A DNA stretch of 64,000 nucleotides from Callorhinus ursinus (lineage: Eukaryota > Chordata > Mammalia > Carnivora > Otariidae). Below, one piece after another: positions 45,116-57,150 of this stretch. The stretch covers positions 984,003 through 1,048,002 of the forward strand of contig NW_020312936.1 of NCBI RefSeq assembly GCF_003265705.1. Direction: 5' to 3'. The number at the start of each line of letters is the position of its first letter. Position 1 is the stretch's first letter. Made by a program: the position numbers and the translations under genes. The notes below the pieces were generated by a model. It was not told the DNA's origin. It made no database searches and saw only the letters and a list, made by a program, of their open reading frames with translations.

Positions 45116-45844
45116 CTTTTTTCTGGCTTTTTTACTTCTCATTTGATACATGGAACATTAGATACATTACATGGCTTCTCTCCTTATGATATATCCTATC
45201 CGATCTAATAGGTTTAACTCTACTACCTGACCAAGTGTCTCCTATAGCTAAATCTTTATTGTTTTCCCACCAAGTGCTCCAGCTTCTGATTTTTAGCTAC
45301 TTAATAAAAGGATGCACATCAATAAACTCCTGAAGATATCTTCAAATCTAATGTTCAAAACTAGACTCATTTCTGCTACTTCTTCTCAAAACCCTTTCCA
45401 AAATTATCATGTGTATTAAACAGAATATGTTTATTCCTGTAACCTATGTTCTGATCCTCACCATCATTTCTGGATATGTGTTACAAAAGGGAAAAGGGAG
45501 TCAGTTTACAAACCAGCCCTGTACACTTCTACCATAGTCTCTGTAACAGCTCAACAGGCATTGCAGCTTCTCTACTTCTCTTTGTAATTTCCAATTCCAA
45601 ACTCCCATTATCCCTAGTTTTAACTCCTAGGAAAGCCCCAAATTAGCTCTTGATCATCTTCAGTTTTCTCTGGTTTCCATAGTCTTTTTCTTTCATGCTG
45701 TTTTCAGATTACTTGTATGGTAATGGAGACCGTAAAAGTTTAGAGCAGAAGGAGTGGGCAGAGCTCTGGAATCAAAAGTATTGTAAGTTTGCTCAGAATC
45801 TCACTTTTTTAAAATTTCCCTTCCTTCTGCTACCCTTTAAGGAT
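45116..45844. other. Unassigned, possibly old LINE material
   Basis: Pyrimidine-rich text with no firm family match. Could extend the L1/HAL1 to the left or the L2 to the right. Confidence 0.35.
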
Positions 45845-46258
45845 TACATACCTTAAGGCATTTAATTTACATAATACAAAATGCCTGATTTTCCAAATTT
45901 TCATCCTTTTTACCTTTATTAGCACTATCCTGCCACCTGAGACAGATCAACACCCCTTTCCCATGTGCAAACTTTACCCTTCTTTACCATCAAGTTCAAA
46001 TTTCTCCCTACATGATAGCTTCCCATTCAATGAATAAGTTCTCCATAGGAGCATCCATTCAACGATTTATATATTTCCTAAAGCACATATTATTTTGTAA
46101 CACATTTTTTATTAAGTTTTCTTTCTTCTACTCAGGGGAGCTCCTTGAGAGTAAGGATTATAGTCTCACATCTGTATTACACATACATCTGTTTCATATC
46201 TCTGTAGCAGCATCAGTGCACATCGTACATACTCAGAATAACTTCAAAGGTTAAATAG
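45845..46258 (+). mobile_element. L2 3' end (diverged)
   Basis: 'tttatattagcactatcct'-like text, then 'aggggagctccttgagagta', 'aggattatagtctcacatct' and 'gcatcagtgcacatcgtaca' follow the L2 order 'gagctccttgagggcaggga...agtgcctggcacatag'. Confidence 0.55.
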
Positions 46259-48784
46259 TTGTAGAATAAAATTACACTTTTGTAAACTGAAAACTAAACT
46301 TGAAATTATATGAAGTGCCAAATATTAAGTGTGGCACCTGAAATAAAGTGACAACAATGACAACAAAAACAAAATAAAACAAAACCCAGAGATTTTCCAG
46401 GCTATGAATGCCTTAGCCAAATTGCCTAAACTTAAGTTATATTTACAATTCAACTTTCAAAATGTTTAGTCATGTTTAATCCTTTGATATGTGAGCAAAA
46501 TAAGGTGTCAAAATTCTGAAGGTGTTTATGGTGACCATTTCTCTTGAAACTGAATTAAGTATTTGCGGGTCTATAGAAGCAAATATTTTTAGGAACAGTA
46601 TTGTAGAAGAGAAAGAATATATATCCATAAACTGTGATGAAGTGTTTAAAAACCTTCAAAGAATATCTCTCAATATGAAGAATAAATACGATTCTAGGGA
46701 ATTCCTGGAAAACAACATCAAGCTTATAAAAAACGGACTGTGACTAAGATTATGGTCTGTGTTTTTCTCATTAACTTGTCTCTATAACATGACTCTGGGA
46801 GACTATGTCAGTGAGGTAGGGAGACTTCCTTGCCCATTCTTCAATACAGAAGTGAGAAAAAAACCTAAGAAGATGTACAGTCTTAATTCAGAGTTAGTTT
46901 GAATTCTATTTATTCAAGTAGGGTTACTTAAACATGAAAGTATATATTAGTTTATGAAATATGCACCTATAAATAATGGCAACTGATTATCATCAGTGAA
47001 TCAATCCATTGCTCTGATGTTAGCACATGTCTGAGAACTTTTTCTCAGGGTTAAATAAAATGAAATAATTAAATATTGCTATGGAACATTGAAATGGTGT
47101 CATCTGTAGAAACCATCCCCAGAGCAATAACATTCTGCATATCTACCTTAGCCCTAAATTTCTATAAAAGGTAATTAGCTTGTCTAAAGAATTATTCTTT
47201 GATGAGAACTACTTGCGTATCAAAAATATTGTATTTTTTACAGTATCTGTAAAATATTACCTTAGTATTAAAAATGCAGGCAGAATTCTGTAGAGCAGAG
47301 CTTTAAACAAATTAAGTTAAGCTCATACAAGTTACAGTAAGTATATTAAGGATTCTCAAAGTACATCAGAAGCCTCTGAAGTAGAAAGTTGTGGGTGCTA
47401 TGGTATAAATGGGCAGAAGAATAACAAACAAAGTTGAATATTCTTGTTCTCATGTCTTAAGTATAAAAGATGACTTCTGCTCGATGCAGGGAGTGCTGAA
47501 GCCTGCCAAGGCAAATGCAGATATATGAGGCATTGTGAAATTGCACTCATATATTTTTCTATGCCTATGATTATTTGTTGATTTACTGTTGTCAAACTCT
47601 GGTGCTCATTCATTTAATCACAAGTCCCTTCATGACATAATTTAAGGTGATCACTCATGAGAACCTGGGGCCTGAGGAACCACAGTGAGTTAGTGCTCTT
47701 GTGGATTCCTTGAGGAGCAATGAATTTCACGACTCAAATGGGTCCAACATGAAAATGAGGTTAGTAGCCAGCGTGCTTGCAGATTTTCAAACACCGACAT
47801 ACATTTTGACAGAATGGGAAAGATTTCTTCTCAAGAGACTTCTGGAACTAGAGTCAGCAGGCTGATGAAACCCAAGAAGACAGTTTCTGAAGGTCTGTGG
47901 TCAGAGCATTGGCAAAGGCTATCCCTCTGCCCGTGTGAAGTGGCTTCAGGCATCAGATTCAACTGTCCCCTACCATGTTTCAGAGAGATTGAAAACAGAT
48001 TCTCACTTCCAAAGTTGAGCTCCAAATACTTGTGAGATTAAATGGATAACTGAGTTGTTATAAAAAAAAAAATGTATCAGGCAGAGAGACTAGCATTTGT
48101 TTAAGACTTCTACATTTTTATGTTTACGGTTAGGAAAGGATGGTGTTTCTAAAAACTTGGATAGCATAGCATGACATTTTAGTTGTATTTTTAAGGATCC
48201 ATGGTGTTTATAATACTCTATTTTTACTGGTTTCAATTATTTTCATCCAAAGTCTAACCTCTCAGCATTGTCAAAGTCTCTTTATGAACCATGGATCCAA
48301 TGGTAATTGTACCCAACATCTTTGACAGACATTTTTAGGAATTTTTACAAATCCCCTAGCTCACCTCTTAAGAAAAAAATGTTTCACAGAATTTAAAACC
48401 CATGGGATACTTGGGACACAATGGATTAGTAAAGTTAAAGTGTTTACATAAGCTTCTCAGAATCTTTAATAAGGGAATACATCTTATTAATGTCCAAGAG
48501 GAAAAAAATGAAATACACTTAGGAGACACCACACATTATTCAGAGCTTTGCACAACTAAGTATTCATCTCTTATAGTCCAAAGATATTAAGTCACATTCT
48601 TTCCAGCCAATGAACTATCAACCCATTAAATGGGATCATATATGCAAAATCACTTAAAAGGTGCACAATAACTATCAGCCATTATTATATGGAAAAGTTC
48701 ATTCTTTTGATTTGTTTTTCAAAAACATCTTCAATCTTTCTGATTTCATTGCGTATAATGTAAAATGTATAATCCTTAACTATG
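46259..48784. other. Long unique stretch
   Basis: About 2.5 kb without a named repeat. CAAAA-rich words at 46343-46386 and an A run at 48061-48071. A 73-codon plus frame at 46522-46743 (rich in N, I, E, K) has no recognisable domain and normal AT-rich chance composition. I do not call it a gene. Confidence 0.45.
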
Positions 48785-49218
48785 GTTTAGTTTTACCTCT
48801 CTTTCCACCTCCTTGGGCCTTTCCTCTCTTTCTGTCTTCTTTATATTCATACACATTTCTTTGAGTCCCTACTATACTCCCAATCCTTCCTGAGTTAGGG
48901 TCTTTACATTGGCTGCTTTTTCAGCCTAGAGCATTTTATAACCTCTCTTCCTCTCTGCCTGGTTAATCCTTACTGATACCTCCAATCTCAACTCATAGGC
49001 CACCTTCTTAGAGAAGTCTTTAAATCTCAGCACCTGACCATATGCCTCAGCCACTTCTCCTTCCTATTATCACACCAGTAAATATAGATATATTTTTTTT
49101 CCTTACAAGCGATGGAAGACAAACTTGTGTTCTGTCCATCATTATATTTTTAAAGCCAACATAATAAATGATACATAGTAGCTGCTTTATAAACACTTGT
49201 AGAATTAATAAATGACTA
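48785..49218 (+). mobile_element. L2 3' end
   Basis: 'tgggcctttcctctctttct', 'cattggctgctttttcagcc', 'tcaactcataggccaccttc', 'ttagagaagtctttaaatct', then 'gatacatagtagctgcttta' and a (TAAA)-like end. Good match to the L2 order. Confidence 0.7.
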
Positions 49219-49758
49219 AAAATAGAGGTACATTAACTGGTTAGCAATGATATCTAAAATAATTCCAACCCCAAATTAGAGAGAGAGAAATTCATAGACT
49301 CTCAAGGCTTAAGGGCTATGAAAGCAAACACTTTACTGATAAAACAATTTTCCCCTATGACAATATTTAAGAGACATTTTTACATTGTAAAAATGCAATG
49401 CAAAGCTTTCATTTTAAATTCACTGAAAATCATTTTGGTTCCCTGATAGGTACTTTTTCCAGTGCTTTCAACGTTTGGCACCTTAACGGTCATCTTCCTA
49501 TATTTTGTCAGCTCTGCTTGTCATCTGCAGGCCAATTTCTGATATATTCCATCCATTTTACTTCTATTAACATTTTTCAAGTGAAATGTCTCCTTATTTG
49601 TGATGACTTTGACTCCTCATTTAGTCTTTCAATTTTCTTGCACAAATGCTCAGGGAAATCTCTGTTTTCTATCTGAAAATGCATTTTATCCATTTAGATA
49701 AAAATTCCTTTCCATATCTCCCATAGAAAGCACCATATATCCTTTTATCCTGCTTTGG

Positions 49759-49790
<32 letters not shown>

Positions 49791-51014
49791 GCCTTCAATC
49801 CTTTTGCCAAAAGAAGTGTAAAGATTCATTTTATCTTGCTTAGGGAGTGACAAAAGACATTCTTAACCCTTCTGAGGTCTGTTTTTGCTGAAATTTACCA
49901 GGACATCTATTTACAACCTAAGTTAAAAAAATTATTTGTCCTTATGTGGGAAAAATACCCTAAAGCATCACAATCCAATTCACAAAGTTTTAGATTCCGT
50001 TTCTCCAGGGAGCCAACCACTAAGATCTACTTGTGGTGTTTCTATACATGAAAATGGGGAAATAGTTAAAAAACTACCTGGGAATCAGATTGTATGGACA
50101 CAGCCTCAGGCTCCTACCATCTATCTCTGTTGTATAGACTGGATGGTGCATGTAATTACAGAGAAAATTTTAATAGTGTTTCGCTTTGGCCATGTTCACT
50201 GGGAAACTTTAGTGCTTTGATGATTCTTGGTTCTTGGAATGAAATCTGTGCAAGTTCTCCTTCTCACTGCTGGCTAGTATCAAAAGCTTTGTAGATAATT
50301 ATTAAAGTAAATATTTTGTATTTTAATAAAGAAATACTTTCAGATAAAGTTACTGTATCTTGATTGTAGATAATGTAAAAACCACATTTATTTACAATAT
50401 AAATCCTAAGGGGAAAACAGAACTCACCCATAATCTATCAATCTACCCACGTTGATCACATCAAAATGACAACTTCTTTTAACCATAAAACTGTATCTCC
50501 CTACATTCCAGTCTCCCCTACCCCCTCCAAAGGCCATCTTGTGTATGTGGTTTTGCATGGTTTTTTTTTTTTTTTGAGAATTTTATCTTGTGAACCTTTC
50601 TTTATATCAAATATCTCAAAGAATTATGAAATAAAAATGTCAGTGGGCTTCCAAATATCTTAAAGTACACTGTCTCTATCCCTCAACTGCCTCTGCCCCA
50701 TTTTTTAACCTAATTATTTATGAAATTTAGGAGTCTTTCCCCATTCTCTTTAATCTTTACTAAAATTCTATGAATAGAGAAAAATGGCACTATTTATGAG
50801 TTTTCTCTCCACAATTACTGAAATAAATGACATATCAAAGATAATGTGCACACACTGCAGGATAAGTATTCCCAAGTATAAAGTGGAGATCAGCATTCAA
50901 CATTTGTCAGGTGAAGAAGGTTTTGGAATATGTGGTTACACCTTTGCAGTTTCTAAATACACTTCTAAAATATTAAGCCAGTACTGTCCATTTGAGCTAC
51001 ACTCGAATTTCTAA
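49219..51014. other. Unique DNA with a 28-base T run
   Basis: A pure T28 tract lies at 49763-49790, with no recognisable SINE, L1 or processed gene on its right side. A shorter T run lies at 50562-50575. Frames of 65-94 codons carry no domain. Confidence 0.5.
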
Positions 51015-51262
51015 ATTTCTTGGGGTCCACATGTAAAATGTAAAAAGTAACATTAAATATTTTAATAATATTTAATCCAATACACTAAAAATCCTATATT
51101 TCAACATGTCATCGATATTAATAATTGAGGGTTTTTTTTGTATTACATCTTTGAAAACCTGTGTGCATTTTACTCATATCTCATTTTGAACTAGGCACAA
51201 TTCAATTGCTTAAAAGCCACATGTGGCTAGTAGCTATCATAATCGGACAGTGCACACATATT
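51015..51262. mobile_element. Ancient hAT-type nonautonomous DNA transposon
   Basis: 'aaaagccacatgtggctagt' near the right end and 'atgtaaaatgtaaaaagtaa', 'tttaataatatttaatccaa', 'tttcaacatgtcatcgatat' follow a common eutherian MER/hAT repeat. I cannot fix the family name. The palindrome AGCCACATGTGGCT is at 51215-51228. Confidence 0.55.
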
Positions 51263-51537
51263 TTTCTTTTATGCAGAAAAAACCGTCCATGGGGAAAAAT
51301 TGGCTTCTAATTCAGAAATTAAATTTAAGATATGGGAAATCAAACCATTTTTGATACTTCCACAGTTTTCTTCTAAGGAGCAGTCCTTTCTAATCTTCAA
51401 GTGTCATGGGTACCAAATGATAGTGACCCTCCAAGTCCAGTTGGATAATTGACAAAAGTAATTTGTCTTTAACACTTACAAACCTGTCGTAGCTTTTTCT
51501 TTATAATATTACTCTTTAGATACTTAAAAGAGTTCAT

Positions 51538-51568
51538 TGTGATTATGATTATTTGTTTGTTTATTCAT

Positions 51569-51599
<31 letters not shown>

Positions 51600-52021
51600 T
51601 TTTAGAGACAGAGAGAATGTATGTGGAGGTGGGAGGGGCAGAGGTAGAGGAAGAAAGAATGTTTTTTTTTCTCTTTAAATTTTTTATTGTTATGTTAATC
51701 ACCATACATTACATCATTAGTTTTTGATGTAGTGTTCCATGATTCATTGTTTGTGCATAACACCCAGTGCTCCACGCAGAATGTGCCCTCTTTAATACCC
51801 ATCACCAAGCTAACCCATCTCCCCACCCCCCTCCCCTCTAGAACGCTCAGAGGAAGAAAGAATCTTAAGCAGGCTCCATACCCAGCCCAGGGCTCACCAC
51901 GGAGACCTCATGGAGAATTTATGAAGACCCATCTGGGGCTCAATCTCATCACCCTGAGATCAAGACTTGAGTTGAAATCAAGAGTTGGAACCTTAACCAA
52001 CTGAGCCACCCAGGCGCCCCG
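51538..52021 (-). mobile_element. CanSINE split by an L1 fragment
   Basis: The tail (ATTT)n is at 51560-51604, and the body continues to 51660. It is interrupted by L1 3' sequence, resumes at 51864 and ends with the head 'gagccacccaggcgcccc' at 52003-52020. Flanked by aagagttcat at 51528-51537 and 52022-52031. It must predate the L1 insertion inside it. Confidence 0.9.
51661..51848 (-). mobile_element. L1 3' fragment (188 bp) inside a CanSINE
   Basis: Tail and 3' UTR of the carnivore L1: 'tattgttatgttaatcacca' to 'tcccctctagaacgct'. TSD agaggaagaaagaat is perfect at 51646-51660 and 51849-51863. Confidence 0.94.
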
Positions 52022-52031
52022 AAGAGTTCAT

Positions 52032-52555
52032 GATTATTAAACACATAGATCACTGCCCAATTTGGCAAATGTTTTGGATTATTAAAACTCTACAGCTCTT
52101 TGGGAAAAAAAAAGCCAGAATATTAATTTCAAAGACAATCTAGAATCACCATGGAGTTATGGGAGGTATGTTTAGATCTTTGCCAAAAACTAGGGAAAAA
52201 CAAACCAATGACACCAAATCTCACCAGCTGCCTATGATTATTTTACTGGAATTTACAAGGATAGAGACAGAAATGGAGGATGAAGAACAGAATGGTTGTG
52301 GTTTTCTTTTTTCTTCCTTCTTTAACTGGGGAAGAAAGAGAATTTGAAAACAATTTAATACTAAACCATTATTTAACTGAAGTGTTATTTGTTAGATGCT
52401 TTTCAATTTCAACAGCTAACCATACATTTTCTAACCCTTAAAATTTCTGTGATTCTCGTTTTTTTTTCCACTTATAAAATTGTGTTTGCACTTGCTTAGC
52501 TGATAGGTTGGCTGAGGAAGAGGGGACATAATAAGATGATAGATTTATACTTATA
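52032..52555. other. Unique DNA
   Basis: Nothing recognised; A run at 52108-52116. Confidence 0.4.
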
Positions 52556-52660
52556 TTTAGTTATATAACTAAGTTCTCTGACCTTTAGTTTTCTTCTCTG
52601 TAAAGGGGTATGATCATATTCTTGAATTAATCATTTATTCAGTGCATGAGACTTGAGTCT
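52556..52660 (+). repeat. MIR fragment
   Basis: 'ctctgacctttagttttctt' and 'ctctgtaaaggggtatgatc' followed by 'cttgaattaatcatttattc' resemble the sense MIR core. Confidence 0.5.
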
Positions 52661-53750
52661 TTATGTCAGTTAACATCCTGGTTACAGACTAAAACTAAAT
52701 TCAAAATGTACCCCCTCTGCTCCATTTGTTAACTTATTTTTCTCCCTAAAATCAAGGAGGCTTTTCCCCATTATCTTTATCTATACTTGAAACAAATTAA
52801 AAGGGGAAAAAAAAAAAGATACTCTGTCCTGATGCAGGGTTAGATGTTATTTGCTGTGAGGATTTAAAGAGAAGATGCAGTGGAAAACTCTTCTAGACAT
52901 GCACAATATTGAGCACATGTAAGGATTATTTTTGTAAGAAATGTGTTCTGCCATTTGGAGACCAAGAAAGTGAGTCTGGCCTTCTGTCTTTATCCTCAGT
53001 TTGCCTTCCATCGGGCATCCCGAACCAGGAAGCGATGTGTATATTTCAGGCCAGGAGAACAGTGAGCAAGTGATTCCAACTTTCCTGTGTGAGTTTTACA
53101 TTTTGCAGTCGCTGACACTACACAACTTGGCTGCACCACATGTCTGCTCAAGCTGATCAGTGTTCAGGTCTGATTATTCTAAAAATTTCCTGTTGCGGAA
53201 ATATCATGTCAATTTCTGTCCTTCTGGGTATAAGATGTATGTGGGGAATTATAACATCACCATTTAAAGCAAGTGTGAGATTCGCTTTCGGAAAAGAAAA
53301 TTGGTCAGCTTAGAAGGGAATCTCAACCATGTTCTTTGTTGAAGTTGTGTCTCTCTGCAGAGCTTGTTGTTAACACTGCCTCAGTGTGCGGAGACAGCAA
53401 GGGGAAACCTGAACACTTGTCTGTATATGTTTACTGTATCGAGTCAATTTGCATTAATAAAGATTTAAAACTAGCAAATTAATCTGTGAGGTGGCTTGTT
53501 TGAGTGAAGGCCTTTAAACACCCTCGGGAGAGCTATTTTGAAATCACTGAACGCTTGGCACTATATTTAGAATGTGTGTTGTGTTTCTGAAAACTCAATA
53601 GCTGTAATGCACCAGTTTCTGAAGTGAGGACTGCCTCCTTGTGGGATTCCATTGTGAAAAGAAGCGAGAAGGTCCTTGAGTGATAATAACATATCCTCAG
53701 TGGTAGAGTGGTTCTCACATGGTCTGCATGTTCAGAATCAAAGACCTCTT
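52661..53750. other. Repeat-free block with scattered CpGs, candidate conserved element
   Basis: From about 52900 to 53730 I see no interspersed repeat, and CpGs are more frequent than in neighbouring unique DNA. An AATAAA signal lies at 53456-53461 ('gcattaataaagattt'), which would fit a transcript end, but no exon is supported. It could be a conserved noncoding element or a 3' UTR of an unrecognised transcript. Confidence 0.3.
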
Positions 53751-53969
53751 GATTTATTCTTTCAACAAATATTTAGTATGCATCTATTATGTGCTGGTTC
53801 ATATGCTAGACTCTGGGAAGACAGCAGAACCAAAATATATCACCCTGCCCCCACCTAGTTGAATCTGTGTTCTAATAGGTATTCAAATAAATAAAATAAT
53901 TTTTGACAGTGAGAATTGCAAAGAAGGACTTCAACAGGTGATGTGATAAAATAAGGGGGAGGGAGGCTT
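53751..53969 (+). repeat. Ancient mammalian repeat, part 1
   Basis: 'ttcaacaaatatttagtatg', 'catctattatgtgctggttc', 'ggaagacagcagaaccaaaa', then 'ggtattcaaataaataaaat'. Resembles an old mammalian repeat whose start reads 'ttcaacaaatatttattgag'. The name is not certain. Confidence 0.5.
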
Positions 53970-54257
53970 TACATTTTACTATTGTAGTGAGAACACATAA
54001 CATGAAATACACCCTTTTGACATATTTCTAAGTATAGAATACGGTATCCTTAACTGTAGATGTAATGTTGTACAGCAGATCTCTAGAAGTTGTTCATATT
54101 GCATAACTGAAAATATATGCCCATTGAACAGTGACTTCTCATTTCCACCTCTAACCTCGGAAACCACCAATCTACTCTCTAAGTTTGACTTTTTTTGGAT
54201 ACCTCATATAAGTAGAATAGTAAAGTATCTGTCCCTCTGTGACTGGCTTGTTACACT
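53970..54257 (-). mobile_element. Ancient L1M 3' UTR, antisense
   Basis: 'ctattgtagtgagaacacat', 'taactgtagatgtaatgttg', 'acagcagatctctagaagtt', 'tctaacctcggaaaccacca' parallel the left part of the L1M at 17.2 kb. It ends at the CanSINE. Confidence 0.65.
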
Positions 54258-54270
54258 AGAGTCTTTATAT

Positions 54271-54463
54271 ATTTTTTTAAAGATTTTATTTATTTGACAG
54301 AGAGAGACACAGTGAGAGAGGGAACACAAGCAGGGGGAGTGGGAGGGGGAGAAGCAGGCTTCCCGCGGAGCACGGAGCCCAATGCGGGGCTCCATCCCAG
54401 GACCCTGGGATCATGACCTGAGCCGAAGGCAGACGCTTAATGCCTGAGCCACCCAGGCGCCCC
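54271..54463 (-). mobile_element. CanSINE
   Basis: Compact, well-preserved minus-strand copy. The head is 'gagccacccaggcgcccc', and 'aaagattttatttatttgac' joins the tail to the CT-rich domain. TSD agagtctttatat is perfect at 54258-54270 and 54464-54476. Confidence 0.95.
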
Positions 54464-54618
54464 AGAGTCTTTATATTTTTGATAGGGCCAGTAGATTGAG
54501 GTTTTGCTGAAGAGATCTGAGTGTTATTAAGAAACCAGGTAATCAAATGAGAAGCCTGGAAGAGATTTACCAGTAGGGGGCCCACAAATGCAACTGAGGT
54601 CAGCAAGTGTTTTGTGTA

Positions 54619-55229
54619 CAGGCATACCTTGGAGATATTGTGGATTCAGTTCCAGACCACCCCAATAAAGCAAATATTGCAATAAAGCAAGTCAAATGAA
54701 TTTTCTGGTTTCCCAGTGCATCCAAAACTTATGTTTACACTATAATGTAGACTATTATAAAGTGGGCAATAGCATTATGTTTTAAAAAAATGGCAGAACA
54801 CATTTCTCAGAAAAGATAATCCTCACATGTGTGTATCTGAAAGAGTTCTCCACTGCATCTTTTCACTAAATCCTCATACCAAATAGCACCTAGTCCTATA
54901 TCAGGACAAAGTGTCATTTTTTAAGGTATATACCTTAATTACAAAATACTGCATTGCTAAAAAAATGCTAACCATCATTTGAGCTTTCAGTGACTCAGAA
55001 TTGATGAACCCAGATCATGATAACAAGTATAATAATAATGAAGTTTGAAATACTGTGAGAATTATCAACATGTGATACAGAGGCATGAAGTGAGCAAATG
55101 CTGTTGGAAAAATGGCACTGATACACTTGCTTGATGCAAGGTTGCTACAAACCTTCAATTTAAAAAACAAAAACAAAACCCTAAAACCCCCACAATACCT
55201 GTGAAGCACAATAAAATGAGGTATCCTTG
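54619..55229. mobile_element. Tigger1-type nonautonomous DNA transposon
   Basis: Starts 'caggcataccttggagatat' and ends 'aaaatgaggtatccttg', matching the inverted ends of Tigger1 (TcMar). The TA target duplicate is present on both sides (54617-54618 and 55230-55231). Ends and flanking internal parts are kept ('caataaagcaagtcaaatga', 'gctgttggaaaaatggcact'), while the transposase core is absent, as in MITE-like derivatives. About 130 bases at 54791-54925 do not fit the family as I know it. Confidence 0.85.
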
Positions 55230-55395
55230 TATTTGATAATCAGATGAGAGATAATCATTTTAGGCCACATCTGAAGTTTAAAATTTAAATAAACATCCAA
55301 TAAATGGTGATTAAGTGATTTTTTTTTTTTTAGAGCAATTTGCTTCTGGTAGCATCCTTCCATTGATTTGTATTGAATGGTGCGTAGCCAGACAA

Positions 55396-55760
55396 GAGTG
55401 GGAGAGAAAGATGAAGAAGATGTGTACTATACTGGTCCAGATTGGTGACAGTGGCAGCTTGGATTAGGGTAGTTGCAATGAAGGTGGAAGAGACTGGATA
55501 TTTTCAAAATGTGGTTGGAACAAAGAGATAAAAGAACTGGATGTGGAGGTTAAAGAAAAGAAGGGATTATGATAACTCTGGGTATTGTAATGAGCAATTC
55601 AGTAAGTGGTGAGGGAATATCTCAGATGAAGACCACAGGCAAAAGATGCTTGGAGACTAGAAGTAAAATTCTGCATTTTGGACATATTAATTCTGAGACA
55701 GTGATTTTATGTTCATCTTCTTACTGGATATCTAAGTCTGGATTGCAGGAAAGACCATAG
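55396..55760 (+). repeat. Ancient mammalian repeat, part 2
   Basis: 'gtccagattggtgacagtgg', 'cagcttggattagggtagtt', 'gcaatgaaggtggaagagac', 'ctgcattttggacatattaa', 'ttactggatatctaagtctg' follow the body of the same old repeat suggested for 53751-53969. The two parts may be one element opened by the L1M, SINE and Tigger. Confidence 0.5.
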
Positions 55761-57059
55761 TCAATGAAGATATAGGACTTGGAGACAATTCATGTTCAAT
55801 AGAGAAGAACAAGTATCTTGGTAGCTTGGTATCAGTGTCACTTGACCACTCTTGCCCATGTGGGTAGAATTCAGTGCATTATGGGTCCTGAGTGCTTGAT
55901 AAATATTGAACTATTTATGGGCAAGAGAAGTGCAGAATGAGCCCCACAATTTTCAGGGGACAGCATTGGCAATGATGTGGAATCTCATTAGTAGCAATAC
56001 ATCTACCAAAATTTATATGCAGGCAAGAACCACATCTCTCCCAGCTCTGGCCCAGGACTTGGAACATCATCGTTGCTCAGCAGGTTTTCATGGAATCAAC
56101 TTCATGAAGGCAGACCAGTCACAGAGAGTGATATTTGAACTATTGACTTTCTTTTCCTGGAGAAGAATTTAGGATTGAAGCCTACTGAAACTAACATGTA
56201 TTTGTCATTCTCCTTTTCCTTCAATGTCAAATATTATGTGAAGTAACATAAAAGGGTCTGTAAAAGTAACAAGATGAATATTGCTGATTGCAAATATCAC
56301 GAAAGCCCTTCTACTACACTGATCAGTTAGAGGTTTCTTGAACGTCTCTAGGAAGAGACAGGCTGGTACTTCTGTCAGTGTGTCTATCCCAGAAATATGC
56401 CTCTCAGATATTGCAGGTTGCTGCTGAGATTCTCCAGGGGGTTCCAGTTTTCTCAATGCTATTAGTCTTCAGAAACCAAAGTTGAAGGTATTTTTCCTCC
56501 TTTAGAGGAGATCCAGCAAAAGTCCAATTGCACCACTGAGACTCAGAGAATACTTGGGGAATCTCTTGCTGTCATTCCAGTTTGTGAGCTTGTTTTATGT
56601 ACTTATAATCATATTGCATCTTTGAACAAAAACCTCTTCAAATTTAATTATCTACACTATTCACCATGATGGAGCTGGGTTTTTGCTAAATCAAAACATT
56701 GCTTTGGATCCTCAGAGAGACTGTTTATTATAACAGAGCAAGGGATTCAAAGGGCACTTGCACTGATCCCTATTCACTCAGGGTGCTCAGTGGAGAGGTT
56801 TACAATGCACAGTCACAAGTCTTTGAGTACCTTTGTTCTGAGTTCCCAGAGTTCCTAAGACCACCCTCCACCACCTACCCACCAGGCTAGCAATTATGTC
56901 TTCCCTTAACTAATCATGTAGAGGATACTGAAAAATTTCCAAAAGGAGTTTTTACATATTCTGAGAGAAATACTGGAATAAGGTTCCAACAACCAATGAG
57001 ATTACTTGAGAAAAAGGGCAAACATGGAAATATTCATTCTGGAGTTTTATTTTAAAGGC
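55761..57059. other. Unique DNA
   Basis: No firm repeat. A short L2-like word ('gagtgcttgataaatattga') lies at 55890-55909. The 88-codon plus frame at 55906-56172 and the 83-codon minus frame at 56205-56456 carry no domain. Confidence 0.45.
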
Positions 57060-57150
57060 CCTTTTTATTACATTATTCATTTATTTATTATTTAAAATAT
57101 TTATTGAGCTCTTACTAAATGTAGGCACTAAGCAAGGAGAATCTTGAGGA
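57060..57150 (-). repeat. Possible MIR/L2 fragment
   Basis: 'atttattgagctcttactaa' followed by 'atgtaggcactaagcaagga' resembles the antisense end of MIR or L2. Confidence 0.5.

Noticed and set aside
46522..46743. 73-codon plus frame
   Set aside because: Length is expected by chance in AT-rich DNA; no motif or exon signals.
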